Origin: Desulfoluna spongiiphila
Lineage (GTDB): Bacteria > Desulfobacterota > Desulfobacteria > Desulfobacterales > Desulfolunaceae
Length of the DNA: 64,000 bases
Reading direction: 5' to 3'
NCBI RefSeq assembly: GCF_900101345.1
Contig: NZ_FMUX01000009.1
Span: 62,001-126,000, forward strand
Part shown: piece by piece, positions 19,749 through 27,561 of the stretch
Position numbering within the stretch: position 1 is the stretch's first letter
How the letters are laid out: every line of letters begins with the position of its first letter
Program-made: the position numbers and the translations under genes
The notes under the pieces: model-generated
Told to the model about the DNA's origin: nothing
The model's database searches: none
The model's input: only the letters and a program-made list of their open reading frames with translations

Positions 19749-19924
19749 TGTCGTTCACCTCGATAACTTCTATATATTTCAGATGATTGCCGTAATTTTA
19801 GAAAAAAGACACCTTATCAGCATCGGGAAAGACAGTCAAGGCGTACGGTCAACCAATTTTGCCGATTGGGTTGACAGTCGCGGGGTTGGCCGTGGTTGAA
19901 GGCTTTCCGGGTTTGGCTTGGCGA

Positions 19925-19953
19925 TTGACATCCGTCGGTGAATTAGGTATATC
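19925..19953 (+). promoter_or_regulatory. Sigma70-type promoter of the NSS symporter operon
   Basis: TTGACA (19925-19930), 17-base spacer, TATATC (19948-19953), about 150 bases before the start at 20104. The rest of the 355-base divergent region is non-coding. Confidence 0.55.
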
Positions 19954-20103
19954 GTCAAATTTCTGAGTCCCCTTTTTTACACTTTTAAAGTTTGGGCGGG
20001 GGGATATTGAAAGTCTGGATCTGAAAGATGTGCCGTGGATTCGACAGGGCGGGCTTTTTGTTTGACGATACACAATCGATATCCACGACGGAAAAGAGGT
20101 TGC

Positions 20104-21579
20104 ATGAAACAGCGAGATCAATGGGGGACCCGTTTGGGGTTTATCCTGGCGGCGGTTGGATCCGCCATCGGCATGGGGAACATCTGGCGTTTCCCTTACA
20201 TGGTGTACGAAAACGGGGGCGGTGCCTTCCTGATCCCTTACTTTGTGGCGGTCTTTACGGCCGGTATTCCTCTGCTGATCCTTGAGTTCGGGGTGGGGCA
20301 GAGACACGCCGGGGCCACCCCGGTGACCTTCCGCTCCCTCAACAAGAGATGGGGGTGGATCGGCTGGTGGCAGCTTCTCGTCTGTTTTGTCATTGCCAGT
20401 TATTACGTGGTGATCATTGCCTGGTCCTTCTCTTATTTTACCCTCTCCTTCAACCTCGGTTGGGGCGAGGACACCAGCGCCTTCTTCTTCAAGGAGTACC
20501 TGCACCTGTCCGACGGCCCCTTTTCCATGGGCGGCATCCAGTGGCAGATCCTGGCCCCCCTGGCCATGGTCTGGCTTACCTGCTGGGGCGTGCTGATTTG
20601 CGGCGTTAAAAAGGGCATCGAAACGGCCAATAAGTTCTTTATGCCCGCCCTGTTTGTCATGGTGATCCTCATCATGGCCCGAGCGGTGACCATGCCCGGC
20701 GCGGTGGATGGCCTGAGCTGGCTTTTTAAACCTGATTTTTCCGCCCTTGGAAACATCAAGGTCTGGGCGGCTGCCTTTGGACAGGTCTTCTTCTCCCTGA
20801 GCATCGGCTTCGGGATCATGATCACCTACTCCAGCTACCTGTCCGGGGAGTCCGACATCAACAACAACGCCTTCATGACCGCCTTTATCAACTGCGGCTT
20901 CTCCATGCTCGCAGGGATCATGATCTTTTCCGTCCTGGGCTACATGGCCGCCCAGAAGGGTGTTCCCATTCAGGACGTGGTCTCCTCCGGCGTGGGCCTG
21001 GCCTTTGTCACCATTCCCCAGGCCATTAACTTCATGCCCGGGGCCAGCTTTATCGGTGTGCTCTTCTTTCTCTCCCTGCTCTTTGCCGGGGTAAGCTCCA
21101 TGATCTCCATCTGTGAGGCCTGTATCGCAGGGATCCTGGAAGGCTTCAAGATCAGCCGCAAGGCAGCCACCACCCTGTTCTGCGGGCTCGGCTTTGTCGT
21201 GAGCCTTGTTTACGCCACCGGGGCCGGCCTCTATGTCCTTGATATCGTCGACCACTTCATCAACACCTACGCCGTTCTCCTCGGTGGTCTGATCGAAGTG
21301 GTGCTTCTCTCCTGGTTCTTCGACCTGGAGTCCATCAGGGAGCATGTCAACCGCACCTCCGACTTCCTCGTGGGGCAGTGGTGGAGCTTTTGCCTCAAGT
21401 TTTTTACCACCTTTGTGGTGGCCTACATGATGGTGATGAAATGCGTTGGTGATATCACCACGCCTTATGAAGGGTACCCCTCAAGCGCTCTGGGGGCCTA
21501 TGGCTGGGCCGTGGTTGCGGTTCTTCCTGTTCTTGCCATTGTTTTAAGCAAATGCGACTTGCTGGGTCGAAAGGAGTAG
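20104..21579 (+). CDS. Sodium-dependent neurotransmitter/amino acid symporter (NSS family)
   Basis: A 491-residue 11-12 helix Na+-coupled amino acid importer. The Na+/substrate site of helix 1 is plain: GSAIGMGNIWRFPYMVYENGGGAFLIPY (residues ~18-45). The helix 6 region GQVFFSLSIGFGIMITYSSY and helix 8 FAGVSSMISICEA are also as in LeuT/MetP relatives. ATG 20104 with AAAGAGG upstream. Directly followed (4 bases) by a MetS-type small subunit, and then by serine dehydratase and asparaginase, so alanine, serine or methionine are reasonable substrates (inference). Confidence 0.93.
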   Translation: MKQRDQWGTRLGFILAAVGSAIGMGNIWRFPYMVYENGGGAFLIPYFVAVFTAGIPLLILEFGVGQRHAGATPVTFRSLNKRWGWIGWWQLLVCFVIASYYVVIIAWSFSYFTLSFNLGWGEDTSAFFFKEYLHLSDGPFSMGGIQWQILAPLAMVWLTCWGVLICGVKKGIETANKFFMPALFVMVILIMARAVTMPGAVDGLSWLFKPDFSALGNIKVWAAAFGQVFFSLSIGFGIMITYSSYLSGESDINNNAFMTAFINCGFSMLAGIMIFSVLGYMAAQKGVPIQDVVSSGVGLAFVTIPQAINFMPGASFIGVLFFLSLLFAGVSSMISICEACIAGILEGFKISRKAATTLFCGLGFVVSLVYATGAGLYVLDIVDHFINTYAVLLGGLIEVVLLSWFFDLESIREHVNRTSDFLVGQWWSFCLKFFTTFVVAYMMVMKCVGDITTPYEGYPSSALGAYGWAVVAVLPVLAIVLSKCDLLGRKE

Positions 21580-21583
21580 CGAT

Positions 21584-21682
21584 ATGGAAACATCAGCCGT
21601 TTTGATGATGGTCTTCGGGCTGGGGGTTACCTGGGGAGGCGCCTGCTTCTGCATCGGCATTGCCCTGCGAAACCTCAAATAG
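21584..21682 (+). CDS. MetS-type small subunit of NSS amino acid transporter, 32 aa
   Basis: A 32-residue single-helix membrane peptide: METSAVLMMVFGLGVTWGGA and then CFCIGIALRNLK. It has a perfect AAGGAG ribosome site 7 bases before the ATG and starts 4 bases after the symporter stop. In the MetP/MetS importer of Corynebacterium a peptide of this kind is needed for transport. The pattern of a short hydrophobic helix with W-G-G and ending in basic residues fits that family. Easily missed by gene finders because of its size. Confidence 0.85.
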   Translation: METSAVLMMVFGLGVTWGGACFCIGIALRNLK

Positions 21683-21887
21683 CATCCCGCTCTATCTCTG
21701 TACCTCTTAAAGGGGGCCCTTTCAGGGGCCTCCTGTGGAAAAAAAGTGTGCACCCAACGATCCCGGCCTTGTCCGGTTATCGATTCGCGGTGTAAGATAC
21801 TCAATGCCGTCGAGGGCTACCCGGCGGCATTGTTTGTTTGATGGTGAGTGTGCACGAATCGCGGGACGCAAGGAAAGGAGACAGGGC

Positions 21888-23102
21888 ATGGAATCGCTTC
21901 GAGAGTTATACAGAACAGGGGTCGGACCCTCCAGCAGTCATACCATGGGACCCAGGCTTGCCGCCGAGGTCTTTGCCGGGGACCATCCGGAGGCCGCTTC
22001 GTTTCGGGTGACCCTGTTTGCCAGCCTGGCCGCAACGGGCAAGGGGCACCTGACCGATGTGGCGGTGACCGAAGGGTTGGCCCCGGGTTCGGTGGAGATT
22101 ATCTGGCGCCCTGAAGAGCTCCTTCCCGGCCATCCCAACGGCATGCTCTTCGAAGCCCTGGACAAAGCGGGGAGCACCGAGGCCGAGTGGCTGGTCTACA
22201 GCACCGGCGGCGGTGCCATCAGCGAGACCGGGATGCCCCCTGCCAGCTCCCATACCTACGATCTAACCACCATGGAGGCGATCCTCGCCCACTGCCGGAA
22301 AGAGGGGATTCCCTTCTGGCAGTATGTGGAGGCCTGCGAAGGGGAAGACATCTGGGACTTCCTGCGGGAAAAACTCCAGGACATGATGGGAGCCCTCGAC
22401 CATGGCCTTGCAACCGAAGGGGTGCTCCCCGGCGTGCTGGGACTCACCCGAAAAGCCTGGACCTTTCACCAGAAAGCCGTCATGAGCGGCGACCATTTCC
22501 GGCGCACAGGCAAGATCAGCGCGTACGCCCTGGCTGTCTCCGAAGAGAACGCCGCGGGCGGCACCATTGTCACCGCCCCCACCTGCGGGGCCTGCGGGGT
22601 CCTTCCGGCCGTGGTCCGCTATCTGATGGAGGTGGTGAAGGCCGACGAGATTATTTTCCTAAGGGCCCTTGCCACTGCCGGGCTCATCGGAAACCTCATC
22701 AAATTCAACGCCTCCATCTCCGGTGCCGAGGTGGGGTGCCAGGGAGAGGTGGGCACCGCCTGCGCCATGGCCGCCGGAGCCGCCGCCCAGATCCTCGGGG
22801 GCACCGTTTTGCAGGTGGAGTACGCCGCCGAGATGGGCCTCGAACACCACCTGGGCCTCACCTGCGACCCCGTGGCTGGCCTGGTGCAGATCCCCTGCAT
22901 CGAACGAAATGCCTTTGCGGCCACCCGGGCCATGAACTGCGCCGATTACGCCCTTTTTTCCGACGGGTCACATTTTATCTCCTTTGACGAGGTCGTGCGC
23001 GTCATGCGGGAAACAGGCCATGACCTTCCCAGCCCCTACCGCGAAACCGCCGAGGGCGGCCTGGCCCGGGCCTACAGCAACCGGATGGGCGAGACAGATT
23101 GA
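21888..23102 (+). CDS. sdaA: L-serine ammonia-lyase, iron-sulfur dependent, single chain
   Basis: Oxygen-sensitive [4Fe-4S] enzyme that turns L-serine into pyruvate and ammonia. The 404-residue chain carries both the beta domain (SLRELYRTGVGPSSSHTMGP at the start) and the alpha domain. Cluster cysteines are in APTCGACGVLPA, EVGCQGEVG and LTCDPVAGLVQIPCIERN in the last 180 residues. ATG 21888 has AAGGAG upstream; a longer frame begins in non-coding DNA. It follows the NSS transporter by about 200 bases, so imported serine could feed central carbon metabolism. Confidence 0.94.
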   Translation: MESLRELYRTGVGPSSSHTMGPRLAAEVFAGDHPEAASFRVTLFASLAATGKGHLTDVAVTEGLAPGSVEIIWRPEELLPGHPNGMLFEALDKAGSTEAEWLVYSTGGGAISETGMPPASSHTYDLTTMEAILAHCRKEGIPFWQYVEACEGEDIWDFLREKLQDMMGALDHGLATEGVLPGVLGLTRKAWTFHQKAVMSGDHFRRTGKISAYALAVSEENAAGGTIVTAPTCGACGVLPAVVRYLMEVVKADEIIFLRALATAGLIGNLIKFNASISGAEVGCQGEVGTACAMAAGAAAQILGGTVLQVEYAAEMGLEHHLGLTCDPVAGLVQIPCIERNAFAATRAMNCADYALFSDGSHFISFDEVVRVMRETGHDLPSPYRETAEGGLARAYSNRMGETD

Positions 23103-23213
23103 TTGGGTTATGCCTGATCTTAAAAAGATGGGTCTAACAAACAGGTCTTTATCGTTTGTCGTGAATGGTGCTTGGGCCGCGACCTCCAAAAAACGAGAAA
23201 GATCGACCGAAAC

Positions 23214-23281
23214 GGAGCGCCGCACTCCGGTGCGGATTTTTAGTCTGTCGTTACCCGTGCCGCACAGGAGTGCGGCGCTCC
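23214..23281. repeat. Family B solo REPIN-like double hairpin
   Basis: GGAGCGCCGCACTCCGGTGCGG and CCGCACAGGAGTGCGGCGCTCC are near-perfect inverted arms around a ~24-base loop; each arm also folds on itself (CCGCACTCCGGTGCGG). Same unit as in the 40.8-41.7 kb array, but with an unrelated loop. The rest of 23103-23404 has diverged family A pieces and no gene. Confidence 0.8.
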
Positions 23282-23404
23282 AGGGGACAAGGGGCTGATG
23301 TACAAATGCCGATCAAGGCCGACGTTTGTTTGAAAGGCGGATGTGATTTGATCCGAAGAAGGCGTTTTATTCTCTCTCGTTCGTTGACCATAGATTAGGA
23401 CCAC

Positions 23405-24421
23405 ATGAAAAAGAAAATTTACATTGCCGACACCGGCGGGACCATCGGGATGAAGCCGGGGGCCAGGGGCTACGAGCCGTCTCCGGGATTCCTGAAGGAT
23501 CAGATGGCGAAGATGGCCGTGCTCAGGAGCCCCTCCATGCCGGAGTACCATATCCATGAGTACGATCCGCCCCTGGACTCGTCGAGCATGAGCCCTGCGG
23601 CCTGGTTCGACATCGCAGAGGACATTGCGGCCCACCACGACGACTACGATGGGTTTCTGGTGATCCACGGCACCGACACCATGGCCTACACGGCCTCGGC
23701 CTTGCCGTTTATGCTGGAGGGGCTCCAAAAACCGGTGATTTTAACCGGTGGCCAGATCCCCTTGTGCGAGGTGAGGAACGACTCCCGGGAGAACCTTATC
23801 ACGGCCATGTTGCTGGCGGGCCGGGAGGATATCCACGAGGTGTGCCTCTTCTTCGACAACCGCCTGTTTCGCGGCAACCGCACCACCAAGTGGAACGCCG
23901 GAGGCTTTGACGCCTTTGATTCCCCCAATTTCCCGCCCCTGGGCACCACGGGCATTGATATCGAGATCAAGCGGCATCTGCTGCTCCCGAAGCCGGACGG
24001 CCATGACCCCTTGCGGGTGCAGCGGCTTTATCAGTCTCCGGTGGCGGTGCTTCGCCTGTTTCCCGGGATCTCGGCTGCGGTGGTGAAAAACCTCCTGGCC
24101 CCGCCCATCAAGGGCCTGGTCCTGGAAACCTACGGGGTGGGCAACGCCCCGGACAACGATCCAGAACTCATGGCGGTCCTTAAAGAGGCCACGGACCGGG
24201 GGGTGGTCATCGTCAACTGCACCCAGTGCCTGAAAGGCCGCGTCATGATGGGGGCCTATGCCACGGGCTCGGGCCTTCTGGAGGCCGGTGTCATCAGCGG
24301 GTTTGACATGACCCCGGAGGCGGCTCTGGCCAAAATGTTTTTTCTCTTCAGCACCCGTTCGGACACCGCAGAGATCCGGGATCTCATGCAGGCCAGCCTG
24401 AAAGGGGAGCTGACAGAGTAA
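23405..24421 (+). CDS. Asparaginase family protein (type I-like)
   Basis: Hydrolyses L-asparagine to aspartate and ammonia. The 338-residue protein shows the first catalytic threonine in IADTGGTIGMKPG (residue ~13) and the second in VIHGTDTMAYTASAL (residues ~94-108), with the Lys of RNDSRENL further on. No signal peptide, so cytoplasmic type I rather than periplasmic type II. Some relatives are glutaminases or act on Glu-tRNAGln, but the lone gene without gatE argues for an asparaginase. It stands with serine dehydratase and an amino acid symporter as a deamination group. Confidence 0.9.
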   Translation: MKKKIYIADTGGTIGMKPGARGYEPSPGFLKDQMAKMAVLRSPSMPEYHIHEYDPPLDSSSMSPAAWFDIAEDIAAHHDDYDGFLVIHGTDTMAYTASALPFMLEGLQKPVILTGGQIPLCEVRNDSRENLITAMLLAGREDIHEVCLFFDNRLFRGNRTTKWNAGGFDAFDSPNFPPLGTTGIDIEIKRHLLLPKPDGHDPLRVQRLYQSPVAVLRLFPGISAAVVKNLLAPPIKGLVLETYGVGNAPDNDPELMAVLKEATDRGVVIVNCTQCLKGRVMMGAYATGSGLLEAGVISGFDMTPEAALAKMFFLFSTRSDTAEIRDLMQASLKGELTE

Positions 24422-24442
24422 GGTTGCAGAAATAAAATCAAT

Positions 24443-24578
24443 GCCTCCGGCGGCGAGGTGTGCCACCTCGAAAGCAGGCTGCGAATGCGCTTTTGATTTT
24501 GATTGGTCTGAATTTGCTCTTTAAAGCCTGTTTATTAAACTTTTTAAAAGTTTAGCTCCCGGCAGGGCCGCCGGAGGC
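24443..24578 (+). repeat. Family A dispersed repeat, short full copy 5
   Basis: Both GCCTCCGGCGGC and GCCGCCGGAGGC ends present, but the CCCTCGTTCCTCGGG segment is missing. It lies 22 bases after the asparaginase stop and is followed head to tail by copy 6. Confidence 0.8.
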
Positions 24579-24592
24579 AGTTTGAACTTGGC

Positions 24593-24676
24593 TGCCTCTG
24601 GCGGCAAGGTGTGCCATCTTGAAAGCGGGTTTCCGCAGCGCTTTAACCCTCGTGCCCCGGGTCAAAGCACAGCGGC
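24593..24676 (+). repeat. Family A dispersed repeat, left half (copy 6)
   Basis: GCCTCTGGCGGCAAGGTG..GCCATCTTG and then the CCGCAGCGC..CAGCGG dyad. A family C element (TCACGAGTCGAGTG, about 24729-24742) follows within the same gene-free space before marR. Confidence 0.75.
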
Positions 24677-24835
24677 TTTTTTATGGGGTTCGTACATTTA
24701 TTTTTGCGTGAGCCCTAACATAGAGAGTTCACGAGTCGAGTGCCTCCATAGTCGAGGCACCAGGGCTGCATATGTAGAGGATGTCGAGCTTGTCTATCGC
24801 GAGGGTTGACAGCGCAGGGGAATCTGTCTTATTGG

Positions 24836-24851
24836 TTGATGTAGTCAATTA
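24836..24851. promoter_or_regulatory. Candidate MarR operator, site 1
   Basis: TTGATGTAGTCAATTA, 17 bases before the marR start. The same pattern recurs three times upstream of the permease gene at 28478, 28601 and 28630. Confidence 0.55.
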
Positions 24852-24868
24852 AATGAGAGGGCAAGACC

Positions 24869-25294
24869 ATGGCGGAAAACACAGACCGGTTTGTAGGCTA
24901 TATCGATGACATCGTGTGGCGGTTCGGCATCCATGTTCAGGACAACAGCTGCTGCCACGGTATGTCCTATGCGGACATCCGGGCGTTGAAGGAGATTTCC
25001 CTGGAATGCGACTGCTCCATGCAGGGCATTGCGCAGAAGCTTGGGTTTACCAAGAGCGGTGCCACCCGGGTGGTGGACAGGCTGGAGAAAAAGGGGCTCG
25101 CCGAGCGGCGACGGAGTGAGGCGGATGGGCGGGTTTGCTGCGTCAGCCCCACGGCCAAGGGGCGGGATGCCCTGGATGAGATCAACAGGAATGCCCATGC
25201 CAGGATGGACGAGATCGTGGAAAAAATCGATGAGCCCATGCGGCAGATCATTTTGACGGCCCTGGAGAGTTTTATAAGCGCCACGAACAAATAG
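24869..25294 (+). CDS. MarR family regulator, cysteine-rich
   Basis: A 141-residue winged-helix repressor. The DNA-recognition part is CDCSMQGIAQKLGFTKSGATRVVDRLEKKGLAERRRSEADGR, residues ~50-92. Cysteines are unusually many: a CC pair near residue 28, CDC near 50 and VCC near 94, which suggests metal, metalloid or thiol sensing (inference). A TTGATGTAGTCAATTA site overlaps its own promoter and recurs at the permease promoter 3.6 kb away, so it probably represses itself and the 25.5-28.5 kb operon. A terminator follows at 25322. Confidence 0.87.
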   Translation: MAENTDRFVGYIDDIVWRFGIHVQDNSCCHGMSYADIRALKEISLECDCSMQGIAQKLGFTKSGATRVVDRLEKKGLAERRRSEADGRVCCVSPTAKGRDALDEINRNAHARMDEIVEKIDEPMRQIILTALESFISATNK

Positions 25295-25321
25295 CCACAA
25301 GGGATTATATGGTGATCATGT

Positions 25322-25356
25322 GAGGCATCGGCCGTTTTCGTCCGGTGCCTTTTTTG
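25322..25356 (+). terminator. Intrinsic terminator after marR
   Basis: AGGCATCGG and CCGGTGCCT with a TTTTTT tail, 28 bases after the marR stop. A second hairpin (TTGCCGGGGCG..CGGCAA) follows directly. Confidence 0.75.
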
Positions 25357-25452
25357 GTGCTGTTGCCGGGGCGAGGGATTTTCCCCGGCCCGGCAACATT
25401 GTTTTGGTGGTCTGACGCGCTTTGATAAATGGAGTTGTGGACGCAGGCTCGG

Positions 25453-25578
25453 TTATTTTTCGGAATTCAGCTCGCTTGCAACACGCTCACCGTAGCGATA
25501 CGCCTCCATGCCCTCTTGAAACCGGTCGTTCCGGTATGAGATTGATCCGGCCCTTAAAGGTCGGGTCGGTAAATACAT
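25453..25578 (-). CDS. Possible 41-residue small protein
   Basis: Reads MYLPTRPLRAGSISYRNDRF and then QEGMEAYRYGERVASELNSEK, a charged, plausible protein sequence. It starts 16 bases after the TauE gene stop on the same strand. No good ribosome site, so it could be the tail of a lost gene. No family recognised. Confidence 0.35.
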   Translation of the reverse strand: MYLPTRPLRAGSISYRNDRFQEGMEAYRYGERVASELNSEK

Positions 25579-25594
25579 GGTTTCAATGAGCGGG

Positions 25595-26350
25595 TTACCC
25601 CGCGAGTTTCCATAGCATTCGCAGGCCCGAGGCCATGAGGGACAAGGCCAGGATCATCCGGATTCTCCGCTGGTCAATCCGGTGCATGGCCCGGGTGCCG
25701 AGCATTCCTCCGGCAAGGGCGGAAACCGAAGCCGCCGCGCATGTCTCAAGGGAGAGGGACCCCATGGCCGTATACGCCATGAATCCGGTCAGCGATGAGA
25801 AGGGCACGGCAAGGGCCGTCACCATGGCGATCTGTTGAGCGCGGAACCCCATGCCGTGGAGGGCGGGTACGATGACCCCGCCGCCCCCCACGCCCAGCAT
25901 GCCCGAGATGAGTCCCGACACCGATTCCAGCAAGGCGCTTTCCACAGGCGGGCATGCGTCTCGTGTCGTATCCGGGGATTGTCCGGTGGGCCGGATAATG
26001 ACCAGCCCGGACAGGATCATGAAACACGCGAACAGCCCCTGGAGGATGAGCTGAGGAATCTGTGAAGACAACCAGGCGCCCATGGGCGCGGCCGGAAGGG
26101 AACATGCAATCAGCGGCCACCAGGGGCCGGGTTTGAGCTGTCCGCTTCGAAGGTTGTGGACGGTGGCCCCGCCCAGGCTCGCCACGTTGACCAGCAGCGC
26201 CACGGGTCGAGCGGCACCTGCGGGAACGCCAACGGCCATCAGCGCCGGGACCAGGGCCACCGCACTGCCCACCCCGCCAAGGGCAAAAAAGAAGCTGAGC
26301 CCAAAGGCAAGGCCTGCAACGGTTATCAGCAGCATGGACGGCATCCGCAC
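25595..26350 (-). CDS. TauE/SafE family membrane protein
   Basis: A 251-residue inner-membrane protein of the TauE/SafE (DUF81) group, thought to move sulfur compounds such as sulfite or sulfoacetate. The two halves each carry the family's GxGG motif: FALGGVGSAVALVPALMAVGV (residues ~22-42) and GMLGVGGGGVIVPALHGMG (residues ~150-168). About eight hydrophobic segments. Its start overlaps the end of the upstream rhodanese gene by 25 bases, so the genes are coupled and share the sulfur theme. Confidence 0.88.
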   Translation of the reverse strand: MRMPSMLLITVAGLAFGLSFFFALGGVGSAVALVPALMAVGVPAGAARPVALLVNVASLGGATVHNLRSGQLKPGPWWPLIACSLPAAPMGAWLSSQIPQLILQGLFACFMILSGLVIIRPTGQSPDTTRDACPPVESALLESVSGLISGMLGVGGGGVIVPALHGMGFRAQQIAMVTALAVPFSSLTGFMAYTAMGSLSLETCAAASVSALAGGMLGTRAMHRIDQRRIRMILALSLMASGLRMLWKLAG

Positions 26351-26751
26351 TGGGGCCTGGTCTCGGTGGTCTGGTGTACGCCCGCGGCATGCAGGGGGCC
26401 GGGTTTGAGCATTTTTGCCATTTCGGGCAACCCCTGGGGAATCATGGAGACCTGATCAAAGCCTTTGGCAATGAGATAGGCCATGGCAACGCTTGGCCGC
26501 CAGGGCTCGCCCGCAAAAAGAACCACCGGAATGTCCCCGGGGATTTCATCGAGCCGGTCCGGCAGCTCGTGCAAAGGGATGTGAACGGCAACGGGCAGCG
26601 AAAACCCGTCTGCTTCTTCGCGGGTGCGCAGGTCCAGTAAAAATGCCCTGTTTTTGATCAGCCCGGGAAGGGCGGTGGGGGCGGTTGCAAATCCTCCGGT
26701 GCCGAAGGCTTCGAAGTCCATCTCTCTGAAGTAGTCTTTCAAGTTATCCAT
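26326..26751 (-). CDS. Rhodanese-like protein without catalytic cysteine, Cys-rich tail
   Basis: A 141-residue rhodanese domain (FLLDLRTREEADGFSLPVAVHIPLHELPDRL, residues ~38-68), clearly related to the next gene upstream. Where the active-site Cys should be the sequence is VVLFAGEPWRPSVAM, with Ala at residue 80, so sulfur transfer by the usual persulfide is not possible there. The protein ends in CGCRPCC, four cysteines within seven residues, which may carry metal or sulfane sulfur instead. Inactive-site paralogue with a new C-terminal binding motif is the best reading. Confidence 0.85.
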   Translation of the reverse strand: MDNLKDYFREMDFEAFGTGGFATAPTALPGLIKNRAFLLDLRTREEADGFSLPVAVHIPLHELPDRLDEIPGDIPVVLFAGEPWRPSVAMAYLIAKGFDQVSMIPQGLPEMAKMLKPGPLHAAGVHQTTETRPQCGCRPCC

Positions 26752-26762
26752 AAAGCGCCTCG

Positions 26763-27179
26763 TTACATGCTGCAGGGTTGGGTGTGTGTGCCGGTGGTCT
26801 CTGCCCGTCGAAGGATTTCTGCGGGGGTAAAAAGCCGCATCATTTCTTCTGAGTTTGCCAGCAGGGTCCGGGCGGACGCGATGCCTTCGGCTTTCAGGTA
26901 AAAAGCAGCCATGCTGGCCCGCACCACCGAGGTGCAGAAGACGACAACGGTTTTGTCACGGGGCACCTCGTCGATGCGGTCGGGAAGCTGCTCCAGGGGG
27001 ATATGAAGGGCATCCCCGAATCGGGCGTAGAGTCTCTCTTCATCTGTGCGCACGTCGAGAAACAGGCACTGTTCGGGGGTGGCAAGGCAGTCTGCGGCCA
27101 TGGCAAGCGTTATGCCGTGCTGGCCGGTTGCAAAGAAATGAAGATCCATGCTCTTGATGGTCTGGTCCAATCGATTCAT
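26763..27179 (-). CDS. Rhodanese-like sulfurtransferase
   Basis: A 138-residue single-domain rhodanese. CLFLDVRTDEERLYARFGDALHIPLEQLPDRIDEVP is the usual first half and the active-site loop is VVFCTSVVRASMA, with the persulfide-forming Cys at residue 82. It ends in PCSM. ATG 27179 has AGGACG upstream and is preferred to one 24 bases earlier. It lies 11 bases before the inactive paralogue, pointing to tandem duplication. A family A stem-loop separates it from the small Cys-rich gene. Confidence 0.87.
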   Translation of the reverse strand: MNRLDQTIKSMDLHFFATGQHGITLAMAADCLATPEQCLFLDVRTDEERLYARFGDALHIPLEQLPDRIDEVPRDKTVVVFCTSVVRASMAAFYLKAEGIASARTLLANSEEMMRLFTPAEILRRAETTGTHTQPCSM

Positions 27180-27225
27180 GCGTTTCGTCCTGGTTGGGTC
27201 CATGCGAAATGGTGTTCAAGGGTTG

Positions 27226-27249
27226 GCCTCCGGCAGGATCGCCGGAGGC
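27226..27249. repeat. Family A terminal hairpin only (copy 7)
   Basis: GCCTCCGGCAGGATCGCCGGAGGC followed by TTTTTTT on the plus strand. The right-hand hairpin of family A on its own; inside the operon it may act as a partial terminator or message stabiliser. Confidence 0.6.
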
Positions 27250-27297
27250 TTTTTTTGTGGTCAGTGGGCTGTTCGAACCTGAAATGGGGCCAATGGC

Positions 27298-27480
27298 TCA
27301 GCACCCGCATCCGCAACAGGGGTTTTTCTTCTCCTTGTTCTCAGGCTGTTTCTCCTCAGCTTTTTCTGCGGGGCCCGGCTCGGTGCCGGAGATCTCTTCG
27401 AGCTCCATGGTGCAGCAGCTCTCCGATTTTTTTCCGCCCAGAAGTTTTCCGAAAAATCCTCTTTTTTTATCCTTGGTCAT
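27298..27480 (-). CDS. Small cysteine-rich protein, 60 aa
   Basis: A 60-residue basic-to-acidic protein with a CC pair in KKSESCCTMELEEI (residues 22-23) and a C-terminal CCGCGC (residues 55-60). No membrane segment. GGAG ribosome site before ATG 27480. It sits between the ArsP-like permease and the rhodaneses. Small proteins with SCC and CCxC motifs accompany this class of permease in other anaerobes; a role in holding metalloid or sulfur for export is an inference. Confidence 0.75.
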   Translation of the reverse strand: MTKDKKRGFFGKLLGGKKSESCCTMELEEISGTEPGPAEKAEEKQPENKEKKNPCCGCGC

Positions 27481-27561
27481 GGTTTTTCTCCTTTTTATGG
27501 ATGGTTGGGTTGCCTTTTACGGCCCGGCGCGTGCCAGGGGCACGGGCAGGGGTGTTGTCGG

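Noticed and set aside
19849..21345. 498-residue open frame opposite the NSS symporter
   Set aside because: Low-complexity antisense of a well-supported membrane protein gene.
27270..27290. tRNA T-arm-like TGTTCGAACC
   Set aside because: No acceptor stem or anticodon arm around it.
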